Assembly (NCBI GenBank): GCA_903873295.1 | Contig: CAIQNV010000125.1 | Span: 1-47,931, forward strand | Length of the DNA: 47,931 nt | Origin: an uncultured Elusimicrobia bacterium | GTDB lineage: Bacteria > Elusimicrobiota > Elusimicrobia > Elusimicrobiales > UBA9959 | Direction: 5' to 3' | Shown here: in pieces, positions 1 to 12,200 of the stretch | Numbering within the stretch: the first letter of the stretch is position 1 | How the letters are laid out: each line of letters starts with the position of its first letter | Notes under the pieces: generated by a model | What the model was told of the DNA's origin: nothing | The model's input: the letters and a program-made list of their open reading frames with translations, nothing else | Databases searched by the model: none | Translations under genes and position numbers: made by a program

Positions 1-52
1 CCAGTTAACAAACCGCCCTTTCTCTTTTTTCATAACCTGGCAACTTACCCTT

Positions 53-147
53 AAAAAGGAGGCAGGCACCTTTTTAGCGTTTTTTGGCTTAAAACCCGAG
101 AAATACCCCAAAAAGGAGGCAGGCACCTTTTTACAGGCACCTTTTTA
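53..147. repeat. short AAAAAGG...CCTTTTT repeats, two full copies and a partial
   Basis: Two identical 23-bp units lie at 53-75 and 110-132, followed by a 3'-half copy at 134-147. Each starts AAAAAGGAGGCAGG and ends CACCTTTTT, so it is an imperfect palindrome. Related units with a slightly different core occur at 31908-31927, 32671-32690 and 34601-34623. This looks like a small REP-like intergenic repeat family. Function is unknown; some copies may act as terminators. Confidence 0.7.
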
Positions 148-149
148 CT

Positions 150-188
150 AAAAAGGAGCCTGGTCCTTTTAAGGGAACCAGGCTCTTT
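150..188 (-). terminator. Rho-independent terminator after the peptidyl-prolyl isomerase gene
   Basis: Read on the minus strand, GAGCCTGGTTCC is followed by a short A-rich loop and then GGACCAGGCTCCTTTTT. The stem is about 11 bp with one bulged base and ends in a T run. It starts 26 nt past the stop codon at 215, the right place to end the operon that runs from 18181 down to 215. The hairpin resembles the AAAAAGG repeats beside it, so it may be a repeat unit recruited as a terminator. Confidence 0.75.
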
Positions 189-214
189 CAGGCTTTTGGC
201 CGCACATTTGACTC

Positions 215-1297
215 TTAGGATTTCGCGAAGTCGGCGCGCAGGTCTATTACGGCGGTCTTTTTAAGAGCCTGCACATAGCCGGAAAGCTCTTCCCTCGCCG
301 CGACACGCACAAGGTGATTAGCCAGGTACTCCCGCGCTTCCTCGTAGCGGAAATCGGCGGCCGCGGTCTTTTCCTTTACCCGTACTATCTGATAACCCAG
401 CTTGGTTTCAATGACGCCCGAAACCGCGCCTACGGGAATAGCGAAAACGGCGTCCTCAAAATCCTTTATCATCTGCCCGCGCACGATAAAGCCGGCATCC
501 CCGCCCTTGGGGCCGGTCACTTTATCTTCGGAATACTGTATGGCAGTATCGGAGAAATTAGCGCCGGCGTCGAGCTTCGCTTTAACTTCGGCGGCCTTCG
601 CGGAGGCTGCCGCGCGCTGTTCGGGCGTGGACTTCTCATCCGCCTTGAAAAGTATGTACTGGATCTTTACCCGCTCGGCGAGGTTCGTCCTGAAATACCG
701 CGCCAGGGCGGTGAGCTCCGCCTGCTGCGGCTCTTGGCTGTCCGGCTGGGCCAGCTTTTCCTTTACGCTGTCAAAGAGCTTGCGTATCTGCTCCGCCGTA
801 GGCACCTTGACCCGCTCTTTGATCACGCCGTTGGTCAGCGCTACGACCCGCAGCTGATTGCTGATCCTGTCCGTAAACTGTTTTTCGGTGATGTTCTCTT
901 TGGCCAGTTCCTTCTGGAACCCGTCGGCGGGCTTGAACTGGCTCTTCACCTTGCGCAGCGCCGCGTCCACGTCCTTCTTGGCGGCCACTACGCCCTTCTT
1001 CTTCGCTTCCTGCGCGAGGAGCCGCTGGTCGACCAGCTGGTTAAGCAGCATGGCCTTCTGGCTCTTTTCCCACTCGGGGGTCATCTGCTCAGGCTTGAGC
1101 GCATTCTTCGCCTGGGCCAGCAGGGCCGCCCACTCAGTATTAAATTCAGGCTGGCGTATCTCCTCACCGTTCACTACGGCGAATACGGGAGCCGCTTTTA
1201 CCTCCGCGGCAGCAGCTTTAGGCTCCGCCGCGAATCCCGGCGCGGCCAAAGCTCCTATTATGAGGGTCGCTACAAAAATATGTTTATTTATACGCAT
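215..1297 (-). CDS. periplasmic PpiC/SurA-type peptidyl-prolyl isomerase
   Basis: A predicted exported parvulin-type prolyl isomerase and chaperone of 360 aa. The first 23 residues form a signal peptide ending near GFAA. Residues about 35-200 are a charged, helical SurA_N/PrsA-like chaperone region containing LLNQLVDQRLLAQEAKKKG. Residues about 210-312 are the rotamase domain, with the family features GGDAGFI, the F-x-x-A-V-F helix and an LGYQIVRV ending. The start is supported by AAGGAG eight bases upstream of the ATG. It is the last gene after the secretion transporter gene, 114 nt away across a strong hairpin, so it may be read only partly with that pair. Family proteins fold outer-membrane barrels and secreted proteins; helping the neighbouring TpsB barrel or the giant exoprotein is an inference from position. 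Confidence 0.85.
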   Translation of the reverse strand: MRINKHIFVATLIIGALAAPGFAAEPKAAAAEVKAAPVFAVVNGEEIRQPEFNTEWAALLAQAKNALKPEQMTPEWEKSQKAMLLNQLVDQRLLAQEAKKKGVVAAKKDVDAALRKVKSQFKPADGFQKELAKENITEKQFTDRISNQLRVVALTNGVIKERVKVPTAEQIRKLFDSVKEKLAQPDSQEPQQAELTALARYFRTNLAERVKIQYILFKADEKSTPEQRAAASAKAAEVKAKLDAGANFSDTAIQYSEDKVTGPKGGDAGFIVRGQMIKDFEDAVFAIPVGAVSGVIETKLGYQIVRVKEKTAAADFRYEEAREYLANHLVRVAAREELSGYVQALKKTAVIDLRADFAKS

Positions 1298-1368
1298 AGA
1301 TATCTCCTTAAATATACCGCTAAGAACTATTATAGCCTTTATGCCGCCAGCACCGCCACCAAAGGCAA

Positions 1369-1391
1369 GCCCGCCAAACTCTTTGGCGGGC
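1369..1391 (-). terminator. strong intercistronic hairpin after the TpsB gene
   Basis: GCCCGCCAAA at 1369-1378 pairs perfectly with TTTGGCGGGC at 1382-1391 across a 3-nt loop. It lies 20 nt beyond the TpsB stop codon at 1412. There is no long T run on the minus strand, so it could be an attenuator or an RNA-stabilising hairpin that lowers expression of the isomerase gene downstream rather than a full stop. Confidence 0.45.
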
Positions 1392-1411
1392 AGCCATCGG
1401 ACCTGAACAGT

Positions 1412-3208
1412 TTAATAGCTCAGGACCATGCCGAAATGCCACTGCGAGGCCGACTTCCTGAAAGCCCCTTCGACATTATGCAGCTGCATGCCGTAATCGG
1501 AACGCAGCGAGAAATGCGAGGAAATGGTATAGCGCAAGCCCGGGCCGACGCCCAGAAGCTCGGTGCCTTTCTTAACCATTTTGTCCTTGGCATAGCCATA
1601 ATCGGCGAAAACAAGCAGCTGAAGCTTGTCGGCCGCGCGCTTGCCCAGCAGGCTGACCGGCGGGGTCCGCAGTTCGTTGGAGACGATGACTCCGCGATCG
1701 GAATTTATCACGCGTCCGTTATAGCCGCGGATAGAATCGTAGCCGCCGAAGCCGAGCTGCTCGCTGCCCAGCAGGTTCGAATCCGACGCCTGGAACGTTA
1801 CCTGGTTGACCAGCATAAAGTCCAGCGGCAGGCCCGTTGTGCGGTTCAGATCCACCCGCCCATACGTATAGTTCGGCGTGGCGTTCGCGCGAACCGCTGA
1901 GAAAACGTCTTTGGTGTTCCTGTCGGTAAACCCGCCCTGGCTGTAATAAGCCGTCGCGCGCAGGGAAGTCGTGCCCCAAGGATCCTTCATGTTGGCGTTA
2001 TAGCCCAGGCTGAACTGCGCTATGTCGACTTCGGTGCCGAACGCCTTAAAGTCGCCGAAAAAAAGCTCGCTGTTGGATTGTTTGAAATCAAAACCCGCGA
2101 CCAGCGAGTGTTTGTAATTCCTCGAGCCGGGCAGAGGCACCTCATAGCGCATGGCGGCCTGCCAGCTGAACCCTTCCAGGCTGATGGGAGAGGTGGTGGC
2201 GATGTCGGCCTTATTGGTCCCGTAGCTGCCGTAAAGCGACAGGATATGGCGCCAGGGCAGCGGCTGCGTGAAGCTGGCGGAATGCGCGTTGAAAAATTTC
2301 ATGTGCGGGCTGGACATGAACTGGTAATTGAATTGACCCTCGCCGCCGAAGACATTGCCCCAGTTAGTGCCGGCCAGCCAGCGGGTATCCTCGGTAAGTT
2401 TCGTGCCGCTGTTCTCTGAGCCCGTGTAAAATCTCCACGGAACCTGGTCGTTCTGCCTGAAGACCATATCCGTCTTGCCCGGCTCAGTGCCCTTCACATA
2501 AACCAGGTCCACCTGCCGGAAAGGATTGCGGTTAAGCCAGTCGAGGTCGTTCAGGATCACGCTTGAATTCAAGGGGTCGCCCTGCTTAAGGCTTACCTGC
2601 CGCTCGATATTCTTGGAGTCGAACCAGCGGGCGCCTTCCACGCGGATCTGGCCCACCGTGCCTTCCATTACGAGAATCTGAAGGACGCCGGAGGTTATCT
2701 CCTGCGGCGGCGTGCTCACGTCGATGATGGGCCGGTTCTGCTCTCTGTAAAGCACCACAATAGCTTCCAGGATCTTGGCCTTAACCGCTTCAGTCAGCGG
2801 CTTGCCGAGATAGGCGGCCATCTGCTGCCTGAATTCATCCTGCTCAAGAAGAGGAATATCCTGTACCCTGACGCCGGACATATTTTTAATTCCTGCCGTG
2901 ACAATTTCCTTGGCGTCGTTTACGAAAACCAAACCCTCCAGCTTTGCCAATATCACCTTAGGTTGCTCGGCTGCCTTCACCTCAGGCGCCGCCGCAGGCG
3001 CGGGCGGCGTGACGGCCGCCGCAGGGGCGGGGGTCGCGACAGGCGCGGCAACCGCGGCCGGCGTGGCCGCCGCCGCAGGGGCGGGAGTCACAACAGGCGC
3101 GTCAGCGGCCCAGGCGCGGGAAACAGGCGCGCCAGCCCAAATCGCCATCATCGCCAGGGCGATCGCCAGAGTGCGGACTGAATGGTTATGGAGTTGGATG
3201 TTTTTCAT
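1412..3208 (-). CDS. TpsB outer-membrane transporter (FhaC/ShlB family)
   Basis: The outer-membrane pore of a two-partner secretion system, 598 aa, predicted to export the giant protein encoded just upstream. An N-terminal signal segment ends near RAWAAD. A Pro/Ala-rich linker follows (about 40-85), then POTRA-like sequence (about 85-250; EGTVGQIRVEGARWF) that would bind the exoprotein's TPS domain, then a beta-barrel to the C-terminus. The barrel holds the Omp85/FhaC loop-6 signature as GGYDSIRGYN and ends in an aromatic residue (...MVLSY), as barrel proteins do. The ATG lies 3 nt after the tpsA stop, and the AGGA overlapping the end of tpsA serves as ribosome binding site, so the two genes are probably translationally coupled. 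Order tpsA-tpsB is one of the usual arrangements. The family assignment is firm; the substrate is inferred from adjacency. Confidence 0.92.
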   Translation of the reverse strand: MKNIQLHNHSVRTLAIALAMMAIWAGAPVSRAWAADAPVVTPAPAAAATPAAVAAPVATPAPAAAVTPPAPAAAPEVKAAEQPKVILAKLEGLVFVNDAKEIVTAGIKNMSGVRVQDIPLLEQDEFRQQMAAYLGKPLTEAVKAKILEAIVVLYREQNRPIIDVSTPPQEITSGVLQILVMEGTVGQIRVEGARWFDSKNIERQVSLKQGDPLNSSVILNDLDWLNRNPFRQVDLVYVKGTEPGKTDMVFRQNDQVPWRFYTGSENSGTKLTEDTRWLAGTNWGNVFGGEGQFNYQFMSSPHMKFFNAHSASFTQPLPWRHILSLYGSYGTNKADIATTSPISLEGFSWQAAMRYEVPLPGSRNYKHSLVAGFDFKQSNSELFFGDFKAFGTEVDIAQFSLGYNANMKDPWGTTSLRATAYYSQGGFTDRNTKDVFSAVRANATPNYTYGRVDLNRTTGLPLDFMLVNQVTFQASDSNLLGSEQLGFGGYDSIRGYNGRVINSDRGVIVSNELRTPPVSLLGKRAADKLQLLVFADYGYAKDKMVKKGTELLGVGPGLRYTISSHFSLRSDYGMQLHNVEGAFRKSASQWHFGMVLSY

Positions 3209-3211
3209 TAT

Positions 3212-6200
3212 TTATTCCTGACCCTGTAATAGGACTGGATTCCCCTGCGAGGACAGACTTGCGAGCACGAAGCGGCCGGGGGTGAACACACCGACCGCCG
3301 AGCTCGTCTGTCCGCCCTTCTTCCCGTCCTTTTTTTTCTTATGATTCTCCCTGTATTCGCGCGTATCCGTGGGGGTATCGATCACCGAGAAGTACCCGCC
3401 GCCATGCGTTCCGGCGCCCGGCTGGGGCACGTCGAACCTAATGACGTTGTTGATACCCTCATAGGTATGCTGGTTCATAAAAGTCAGCTGCGCGGGGATG
3501 CTGTAGAGGAAGCCGCTGCCGCTGAAGGCCGGCGCCGGCCCGCCCACATACGTGGTGCCGAACTGCTCGCTGCCGCCCAGGCCGCCCTTTACGTTGCGCG
3601 TCGGAGAGACCGAGTACACAAGGTACTTCCCGTCTATCCCGTGCCTGCCGGAGTTCTTGAAGGAATCCACCGCAAGCATCAGCGCGCCTTCTTCTCCCGA
3701 AGCCGTGACATCGCCGTTCATGACCAGGTTAGTGCCTCTGATATCCAGGTCGGCCCCGCTAAGGTCGGCGTTCCAGGTGATCCGGTTGCCGGCCAGCGTT
3801 ATGTCCCCGGCGTTAACTTCCCCGTCCAGGGTGATATTCCCGGTCTTGGCGTTAATGTCCAGGTCGTAGTCGTAGCCCAACTGCTGCGGGCTGAAGCCGT
3901 CCGTCTCCTGACGTCCGTTCAGAGCATCGCCGAAGGTGACCGCGCCGCCACTGGTGTTGAACGCGGTGTCGCCGTGGAACTCGACAGCCTGCTCATAGGT
4001 CTGCGCGCCAGTGGTGTTTACTGACCCGACGCCGTAGAGGTAGGTCGTACCGGTACCCTCTATGGCCAGGGAGGTAAGCGCCGCGTCATAACCGACCGCG
4101 CCGTCGAACTCCACATCGCCCGAACCGGAGTTCAGCGTAAGACCGCTGGCTGCGCCGTCCGTGCCGTTTACCGTGCCGTAGAAGCTGATATTGCCGCCAT
4201 TATCGTAACCAGAAGAGACCTGGAACCCGACCTGATTGTCGGTATAGTCATGGCTGGAATCAAGTGTTATTCCGTGGCCTATAACGACATCCCGGGTATA
4301 AGTCTGGTCGCCGTTAGAGGTAACATTGCCGTTTAAGGTAATGATCCCGCTGCCCTCGCCGAAGTTGATGAAGTTGTATGACAGAGGCGTGTCGTTACCG
4401 ACCGTGCCCAGGGTAATATTACCATCGCCTGTCTCCAGGTTCAAGTTGCGCTCTCCGTTCAAGGTGCCGGAGAAGGCAATATCGTTATCCTCGGTGGTCA
4501 TATACGTATTCACATCCAGCCACACATCACCGTTGTAATTCTGCGCGCCTGAAGTGGTGATATCGCCGCCGTTGAGTTTGATATACCCGTTGGAGCCCGC
4601 GGTCAGGTAGCCCAGCTGGCCATTTACCGCATCGCCCACATTATCATTGAACCAAGTGGAACCGGCCGACTGCGTGGTAAGGCCGTAGCGGTTGCCCCAT
4701 TCGGAGTCCACCGTATTCTCAAAGGTGATATCCCCTGAGACATAGTCCTCCCCGGAGTACGCGACCTCCGGGGGCAACAAGCTCCCCGCATTCGCTATCA
4801 TATAAGTATCCGCGCCCAGTAACACAGCGCCCTCATAATACTGGTCGCCGTTGGTGTTGATAAGACCGCCTCTCAGGACGATGCTGCCGGGCAGATGTCC
4901 CAGTGAAAAGAGGCCGGTGTGGATAGAGAGATTGCCTAAGGCATAAGCGCCCTCGCCCACCGCGCCCCAGAACGTAGTATCGCGGTCCGAATTTACGTCA
5001 AGGTCATAATGGTTATAGGAGTTCACCGTGCCGTCGAACGAGATGCTGCCCTCGGACGAAGTCAGCATGGTGGTCCCGCCATCATATTCGCCTGTGGGTT
5101 TAACATCTTTGCCCACATGCACATTGCCGTTGTACTCCTGGTCGCCGTAGGTATTGATCCGTATCGCGCCTGCGGTGCCTGACAGGTGGATGCGGCCGCT
5201 GGAGGAACCGATCTCAGCGTAGAGATTCCCCAGGGAGAGATCTCCCATATCCTGATCATCGCCCACATCATAGCCGACATCGCCGTTGAAGTCGGTATCC
5301 AGCCATGAATAAGTGTTCAGGTCGGAATAGTTCTCGCTTTCCACCATGGCGTTGAACGTGATGCCGCCTCTGGAGGAATTCAGCCAGGCGTCACCGCTCA
5401 GATACACATGCCTGTCTGAAGCGACGGTATAGCTTTGATTCTCGTAAGTGTTGACGAATACCGGATTATCGGGGTTCCCGAGGTATATCTCGCCGGTCAG
5501 GGACTCAACATCAAAGTTACCCAGCCTGAGCTGCGTATTCTGCTTGTTATAGGTATCCCCGACGTTGCCGAAGAAGCTGGTATCGTAATAGGAGAGGGTG
5601 GTCAGATCACGCCCGTGCCTGTCGCTTGAATCGACAGTGCCGTTGAACGTTATCGCTCCGCCGTCCACTATGTCGCCGAACTCGTCATAAACCAGCGCCG
5701 TCAGGTAAGCGTCTCCGCCCAGACGCACGCTGCCGGTATACACCTGATCCCCGGAAGTGTGGACGTCTATGGCGCCATTGCTGACATGGCTGCCGTTAAG
5801 GTTGATGAGCCCGTTCTCCCCCACCTCTACATAGAGATTGCCGAGCTGATAGCCGTTACCTACATCACCGTTGAAGCTGGTATCGCCGTCAGAGTAGGTG
5901 TCAAGGGTATAGCCCTGGCCGTCGGAATTCTCAAAAGAGTCGACCGTACCGTTGAAGGTAATATCGCCTCCCGCATTCAGGTCGGCGTCGGCGCCGAGGA
6001 TAACCGCTCCGTTATAGGTCTGGTCCCCGGAAGTATAAGGATCGTTATCCGCCACCACCGTGTTGATGATGCCGCCGGCAAGGATGATCTCCTCGGCTGT
6101 AACAGCCAGGCTGCCCAGCGCGTAATCAGACCCTACCGCGCCCACAAAGGCCACACCGAAACCGGCATCTATGGTCAGGTTATAGTGATTATATGAATCC

Positions 6201-9200
6201 ACCTTTCCAAGGAATTCAACGATGTCACCCGCCGTAAGCGTGGTGTCGCCGCCGTTACCTATACCCATACCGATGCGGGTGTCGCCGCGGTAGAGCTGGC
6301 TGCCAAGGGTGTCTATCGAACCGCCATGTATATGTATCTGGCCAGGCAGATACTCAGTGTCGTAACCCGCTTCAGTATAAGTTTCTTGGCGATACCCGGC
6401 CCGGACCAGCAAGTTCCCGAGCTCATAATCGGAGCCCACCGCGTCCTCGAAGTAGACATCATTGTCAGCGTTTACAAGCAAGCTGTAGTTGTTGTAGGAA
6501 TCCAGCTTGCCGTCGAAGACGATATCGCTGCCATATACCTGCTCACCAAGGTCATAAATGACCTTGCCGGCCAGAAGCACCGTGTTGCCGCGGCCCTGCA
6601 GGTCGCTGTGGCCGATGCGCACATCGCCGGCATAATACTGGTCGCCGTAGGTCCTGACCAGGCCGCCCTGGATATGGATGCGGCCCTCAGAGACTCCGGC
6701 GTAGAGATCGCCCAGAGCGTAATCCGAACCCACCGCGTCCTTGAAGTAAATGCTGCCGGAAGCGTCGGCGGTAAGGTTGTGGACATCGCTGTCGTAACCT
6801 ATTATTGTCTCCGCTTCCTCTTCCACTCCATACACAGGAGTATTCGAAGAGTCCACCGTGCCGTTGAACGTAATATCTGCACCGGACTGCAGTGAGGCAT
6901 CTCCGCCCAGGATAACGGCGCCGTTGTACAATTGATTATCGAAAGTCAGCACATCTATAGCGCCGTCGCTGCCGTTGAGGTTGATCGTAGGCGCAGTGAC
7001 CGTCAGTGAACCGAGCGTGGAACCGATACCCACATCGCCGTTGAAGGTGACAGCTTCGGCTGTGGCGGTCAGGGAGTTGCCATTGGACCCGCCGCCAGAA
7101 GACACAGAGGAGTCCACTGTGCCGTTGAAGGTAATAGTGTCACCGGAGGAGAGCAGCGTAGCGTCTCCGCCCAGGACTACCGCGCCGTTATACTCCTGAT
7201 AACCGGAAGTGTTTACGCCTATCGCGCCTGCGGCTATAGTGCCGTTGAGGTTGATAGTGCCGTCGTTGGCAGTAACGTTCAGGTTGCCGAGCGTAGAACC
7301 GATACCCACATCGCCATTGAAGGTGACAGAGGCGGCTGTTGCGGTCAGGGAGTACCCGTCGGACACATCTCCATCTGCCGTAGTATGATGCGAGGAGTCC
7401 ACGGTGCCGTTAAAGGTTATGTCCCCGTCGGCATACAGGCCGTTATCAGTGTCAAGCACGACACTGCCGGTATACTCCTGATCGCCATTCGTCTCAATGT
7501 ATCCGCCATTAAGGTGGATGCCATCAGCGGCATAGACAAGGAGATTCACAAGCGGATCATTCTTGCCGACATAGTCATTAAAGGTAACCTTCCCGTCCAA
7601 TGCGAGAGCATAGAGGCTGCACTCTTCCGGTGATTCCAACTTGTTATTGAAGGTTATATTCCCGGCATAAGAACCCATTATGAACGCATAGTTGTCGGAA
7701 TAGTCATAGGAATAATCAAATTCACTATTGACATTGACGGTACCCGTATAGTCCTGGTTGCCGTCGGTTAATATTAAGCCGCCGTTCAGGTTGATGTTGC
7801 CATTAACCCAAGCGCCTTCCTGCGCGAGGTCGTGATACCCCGCATTGACATTCAAGTAGGCGAGATGCGTGGGCGCCAGGTCAAAAGAATCGTCGTCCCC
7901 AAGCCCCGCGTAAGTCACACCTACATAGTCATTGAAGTTAATGCTGTTGTCGGCATTAACCGTAAGGCCGGCATTTGTGCCCGGGTCTTGTTGGAACGAG
8001 CCAACCTTGGGAGTACTGCCGGCAAGCTCGCCGGCTGTAACGGTATGATAGAAGTATATATCGCCTAATGCGTCATTCCCTTCGCTGGCATATGAATTAA
8101 GTACGGCATCCTTCAGGCTTATAACGACATCGCCGTCATAATACTGGTCGCCGTTGGTGGTGACTTCACCGCCCTGGATGTTAATATACCCGTAGACAGA
8201 CTCGGCATACAGGTTGCCCAGCTCGTAAGAAGAACCAACCGCGCCGTGGAACGTAGTGTCGCCGGTCGAATGCGTGTCGAACGAGTAGTCATAGGAAACA
8301 TTCTGCTCGCCATCGCCTAAGTAAGACAGCGAATCAATCGTGCCGCGGAAGTCTATATTGCTGATAACCGGCTCGATCTCATACGGTTCGCCGGCCCACA
8401 AGCTATTCTCCGTCCCCAGCACAACATTGCCGTTATAATCCTGATTACCGTAAGTAACGACAACACCGCCGTTAAGGTTAATAGTGGCGTTTTCTCCGGT
8501 GACATTAACCGTGAGATTCTTTAATTCGCGTAGAGTGCCCACTCTGCCGTTGAAGGTAGTATTATTCTGCGACTCTGTGGTAAGGCCCGCGCCTACGTAA
8601 CCGCCAGAAAGATTGAAGTCCTGCTGGGACTGCACCATATCATTGAAGGTAATGGCGTCGCCCGCGGTGAGGGTGGTATCGTTGGAGAGCACCACCGTCC
8701 CGGTGTAGTCCTGGGAGCCGGCAGTCTCAATGCTTCCGCCCGCTATGCGCGTGCGAATAGAGCTGGTTACTGTCAGCGAGGTCAGAGGCGTAACGGATCC
8801 GACAGCCCCGTCGAAGAGGTTAATGTCCGCGTCGAGCGTAAGATTGCTCTTCCCGTCAGTTTCTCCGTCGACGGTATCAAGGAATCTGACGCTGTATCCT
8901 GTTAAGGTCGCGTCATTAGCGATGATCACCGGACCGTTATATATCTGATAGTTGGAAGTGTTGATGAATATCGCGCTATCAGCGCCCAGGCGGATAGTAT
9001 CCGCATTGGCCGTCAAAGAACCGAGTTCGCTATTCGTAGTTCCTACACCCACGTCGCCCTTGAATGAGATGGTGGCGGCTGTGGCGGTCAGAGAATGCTG
9101 GTCAGACGCAGAGGAGTCCACTGTGCCTTCGAAGGTTATGTCGCCGCCGGCAACCAGGGTATTATCCGTCTCCAGCACCACATGACCGTCGTACATCTGG

Positions 9201-12200
9201 TCATTAACCGTAGTGATATAGCTGCCGTTAAGGTTGATGTCCCCATAAGCCCCGACAAAGAGATCAGCCAGGGGATTATCGTTTCCGCCAACAGCGTCAT
9301 TAAAGGAGACATCACCGCTTAAAGCGGCGGCATAGAGGCCGTATTCGCCATCCGGTGAGCCAACTGTATCGTTGAAGTTCACATCACCATAATAGGAACC
9401 GGCCAAAGTGAACGGAGACTCCATGAACGGGACCTCGGACCATAACAACCCGTTAGTAATGAGAACCGGGCCGTTATAGTCCTGGTCGTAGAGAGTCACG
9501 ATCGCTTTGCCGTTTAAGTAAATAGAGCCATCGTAGACGGTAGCGTTCAGAGAACCGAGCGCGGTGCCTTCGCCGTCCGCCACTTCAGACAGCGCTCCAA
9601 CATAGTCGTTGAAGTTGATATCGTATCTGGCGTTCAGCTCAAGGCTGTTCCCGTCGGTTATTTCATTGTCAGCCGAGGAATTCACCATGCCGTCGAAGGT
9701 GATGGAGCTGTAATACGCGTTAAGCTGAGTGTCGTTCCCAAGGACCACGTCGCCATTGTAATACTGGCGGCCATTGGTGTTAACGACCTGGCCGTAGCCA
9801 GTTGAATCGAGGAAAGCAACATTGTCAGTCCCGTTAAGGTAGATATTGCCGGCCGCGGAAACAACGAGGCGGGCTAAAACATCACCAGCTCCCACGCCCA
9901 CGGCATAGTTGAATGTGGTGTCGCCCCACGCATAAGTATACAGGCTGCTGTGATTATTATCCTGATCTGCGACTGCGGCGCCATGCACCTCTCCGTCGAA
10001 GGTGATGTTCTCCGTCGCCTGGAGTTCGGCATTGTTGTTGAGAACAACGGTGCCGTTATAGTCCTGGCTGCCCTGGGTCTCTATCAACTGGCCCGTCAAG
10101 CCGCTAGTGATAGGATTAGAATTGACAGAGGCAGCGTAGACAGCGTCCGACAGCGGGTCGACAAAGTCATTCCCGCCGTCAGCGACACCGTTAAGGTTGA
10201 TCACTCCATCATCACCCGTGATGTTAACATTCAGGTCATGAATGTCGTAAACATTGCCGGTGAAGGTGGTATCAAGGAACGAATTTGTAGTGAGAGAGCG
10301 CAGGGTGGTGTAGTCCTCACCATCAAGATATGAATATATCTCGCCATTGAAGGTGATGTTGCCCTCGCTGGAAGTCAGCGTGGCATCATTGTCATAGAGT
10401 GAAACCGGGCCGTTATAAGTCTGGTCGTTAACAGTCTTGACTACATAACCCTCGACAGTATCACCCAGTTCAATGTCGTCATAATCTGTGGTAACCGTAA
10501 GCGAGTTGAGCGGGGAATCGGAACCCACCGAGTCCCAGAATTCTACGCCGGCCTCGGCAGTCGCCGTAAGGTTCTTAGCGCCGTCTACAGTCGAATAGAA
10601 TATGATATCTTCGCCGGAATTAAGCGTAGCGTTTCCACCAAGGAACACCGCCCCGTCATACTTCTGATCGCCGAAAGTATTAACGGTTATCGCGCCGCCG
10701 TTACCGTTTAGGTTGATAGTGTCGGCAGTAGCGGTCAGGGAACCGAGCGTGCCGTTGGAGGGAATAGTCGTACCGACACCCACATCGCCGTTGAAATTAA
10801 CAGCTTCGGCTGTGGCGGTCAGGGTGTGGCCAGCGGACCCGCCTGAAGAAGACCCGGAGGAGTCCACTGTGCCGTTGAAGGTAATAGTGTCATCGGAGGA
10901 GAGCAGCGTAGCATCTCCACCCAGAACTACCGCGCCGTTATACTCCTGATAACCGGAAGTGTTTACTCCTATCGCGCCTGCGGCTATAGTGCCGTTGAGG
11001 TTGATAGTGCCGTCGTTGGCAGTAATGTCCAGGTTGCCGAGCGTTGAACCGATACCCACATCGCCGTTGAAGGTGACAGAGGCGGCTGTTGCGGTCAGGG
11101 AATGACCGTCAGAAACCCCGCCAGTCTTGGAAGAATCAACCGTGCCGTTGAACTCTATAGCGGTATCGGAAGTCAGCGTGGCGTTTCCGCCAAGGACCAC
11201 CGGGCCGTGATAATGCTGAAAGTCGGAAGTCTTAACCGCTATCGCACCGGCCCCACTATTGCCGTTCAGGTTGATTTTGCTGTTTACGCCCGTCACGGTG
11301 ACGTCCAGGAAGCCGAGCTCGCCGCTGATACCGATGCCCACATCGCCGCCGAACGTAGTGTCGCCGGTCGAGTGGGTGGTTAAGCTGTGACCTATTTCTA
11401 TGTATGAAGTGTCACCGGCCGGAGGGAAGCCATCAGGAATATTTCCCGAATTCACCGTGCCGTCGAAGGTAATAGAGCCTGTCTGAGAATGACCGGCAAG
11501 AGCGGTTAAAGTCGCGTCTGCGCCTAAGATAACCGCGCCATGATAGATCTGGTCGCCGATAGTGTTCACGGCTACGGTAGAGTGGTTGCCGTTCAAGTTG
11601 ATAGCGCCTGTAGTGGCAGTAGCGCTCAGATAGCCGAGCGAAGAACCGACACCCACATCGCCGTTAAATGATATAGCCTGGGCAGTGGCGGTCAGCGTGT
11701 GCCTATCGGAGCCGCTGGAGTCCACATCGCCATTAAAGGTGATCTCGCCGCCAGCTATACCGACACGAGGGTCAGAATAACCCACAGCCGTCAGCGTGTT
11801 GTCAGAGCCGAGCACAACGTCGCCGTTGTATCTCTGGTTGCCGGTACCGGTACCCGCAGGCTCTCCCTCTACGTATACATTCGTAGCCAGAGTATTGATC
11901 ACGCCGCCATTGAGGTTAATCTTGCCGTTGGTAGTGGTTACAGTTAAGGCCGCGATTCCCTTATCCGCGGCGATAAAAGGAGTGAAAGATCCGCCGTCGA
12001 ACGAGGGATTGAGATCAGTGTGAGTACCCACTGCTCCATTAAAAGTGGTATCGCCATGGGAGGTAGTGTCCAGCGCAAATTTGCCGTCCACCTTGTGCTG
12101 GAAAGTGATAGCGCCGATATCGGCAACTATTTCGCCATTATCAGCGGTCAGCGTATTGTCATAACCAAGCACAACGTTGCCGTCGTAAACCTGGCTGCCG

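Noticed and set aside
314..1900. Long plus-strand frame of 528 codons opposite the isomerase and TpsB genes
   Set aside because: It runs antisense across two well-supported genes and their spacer, has no family features and arises from codon bias of GC-rich DNA.
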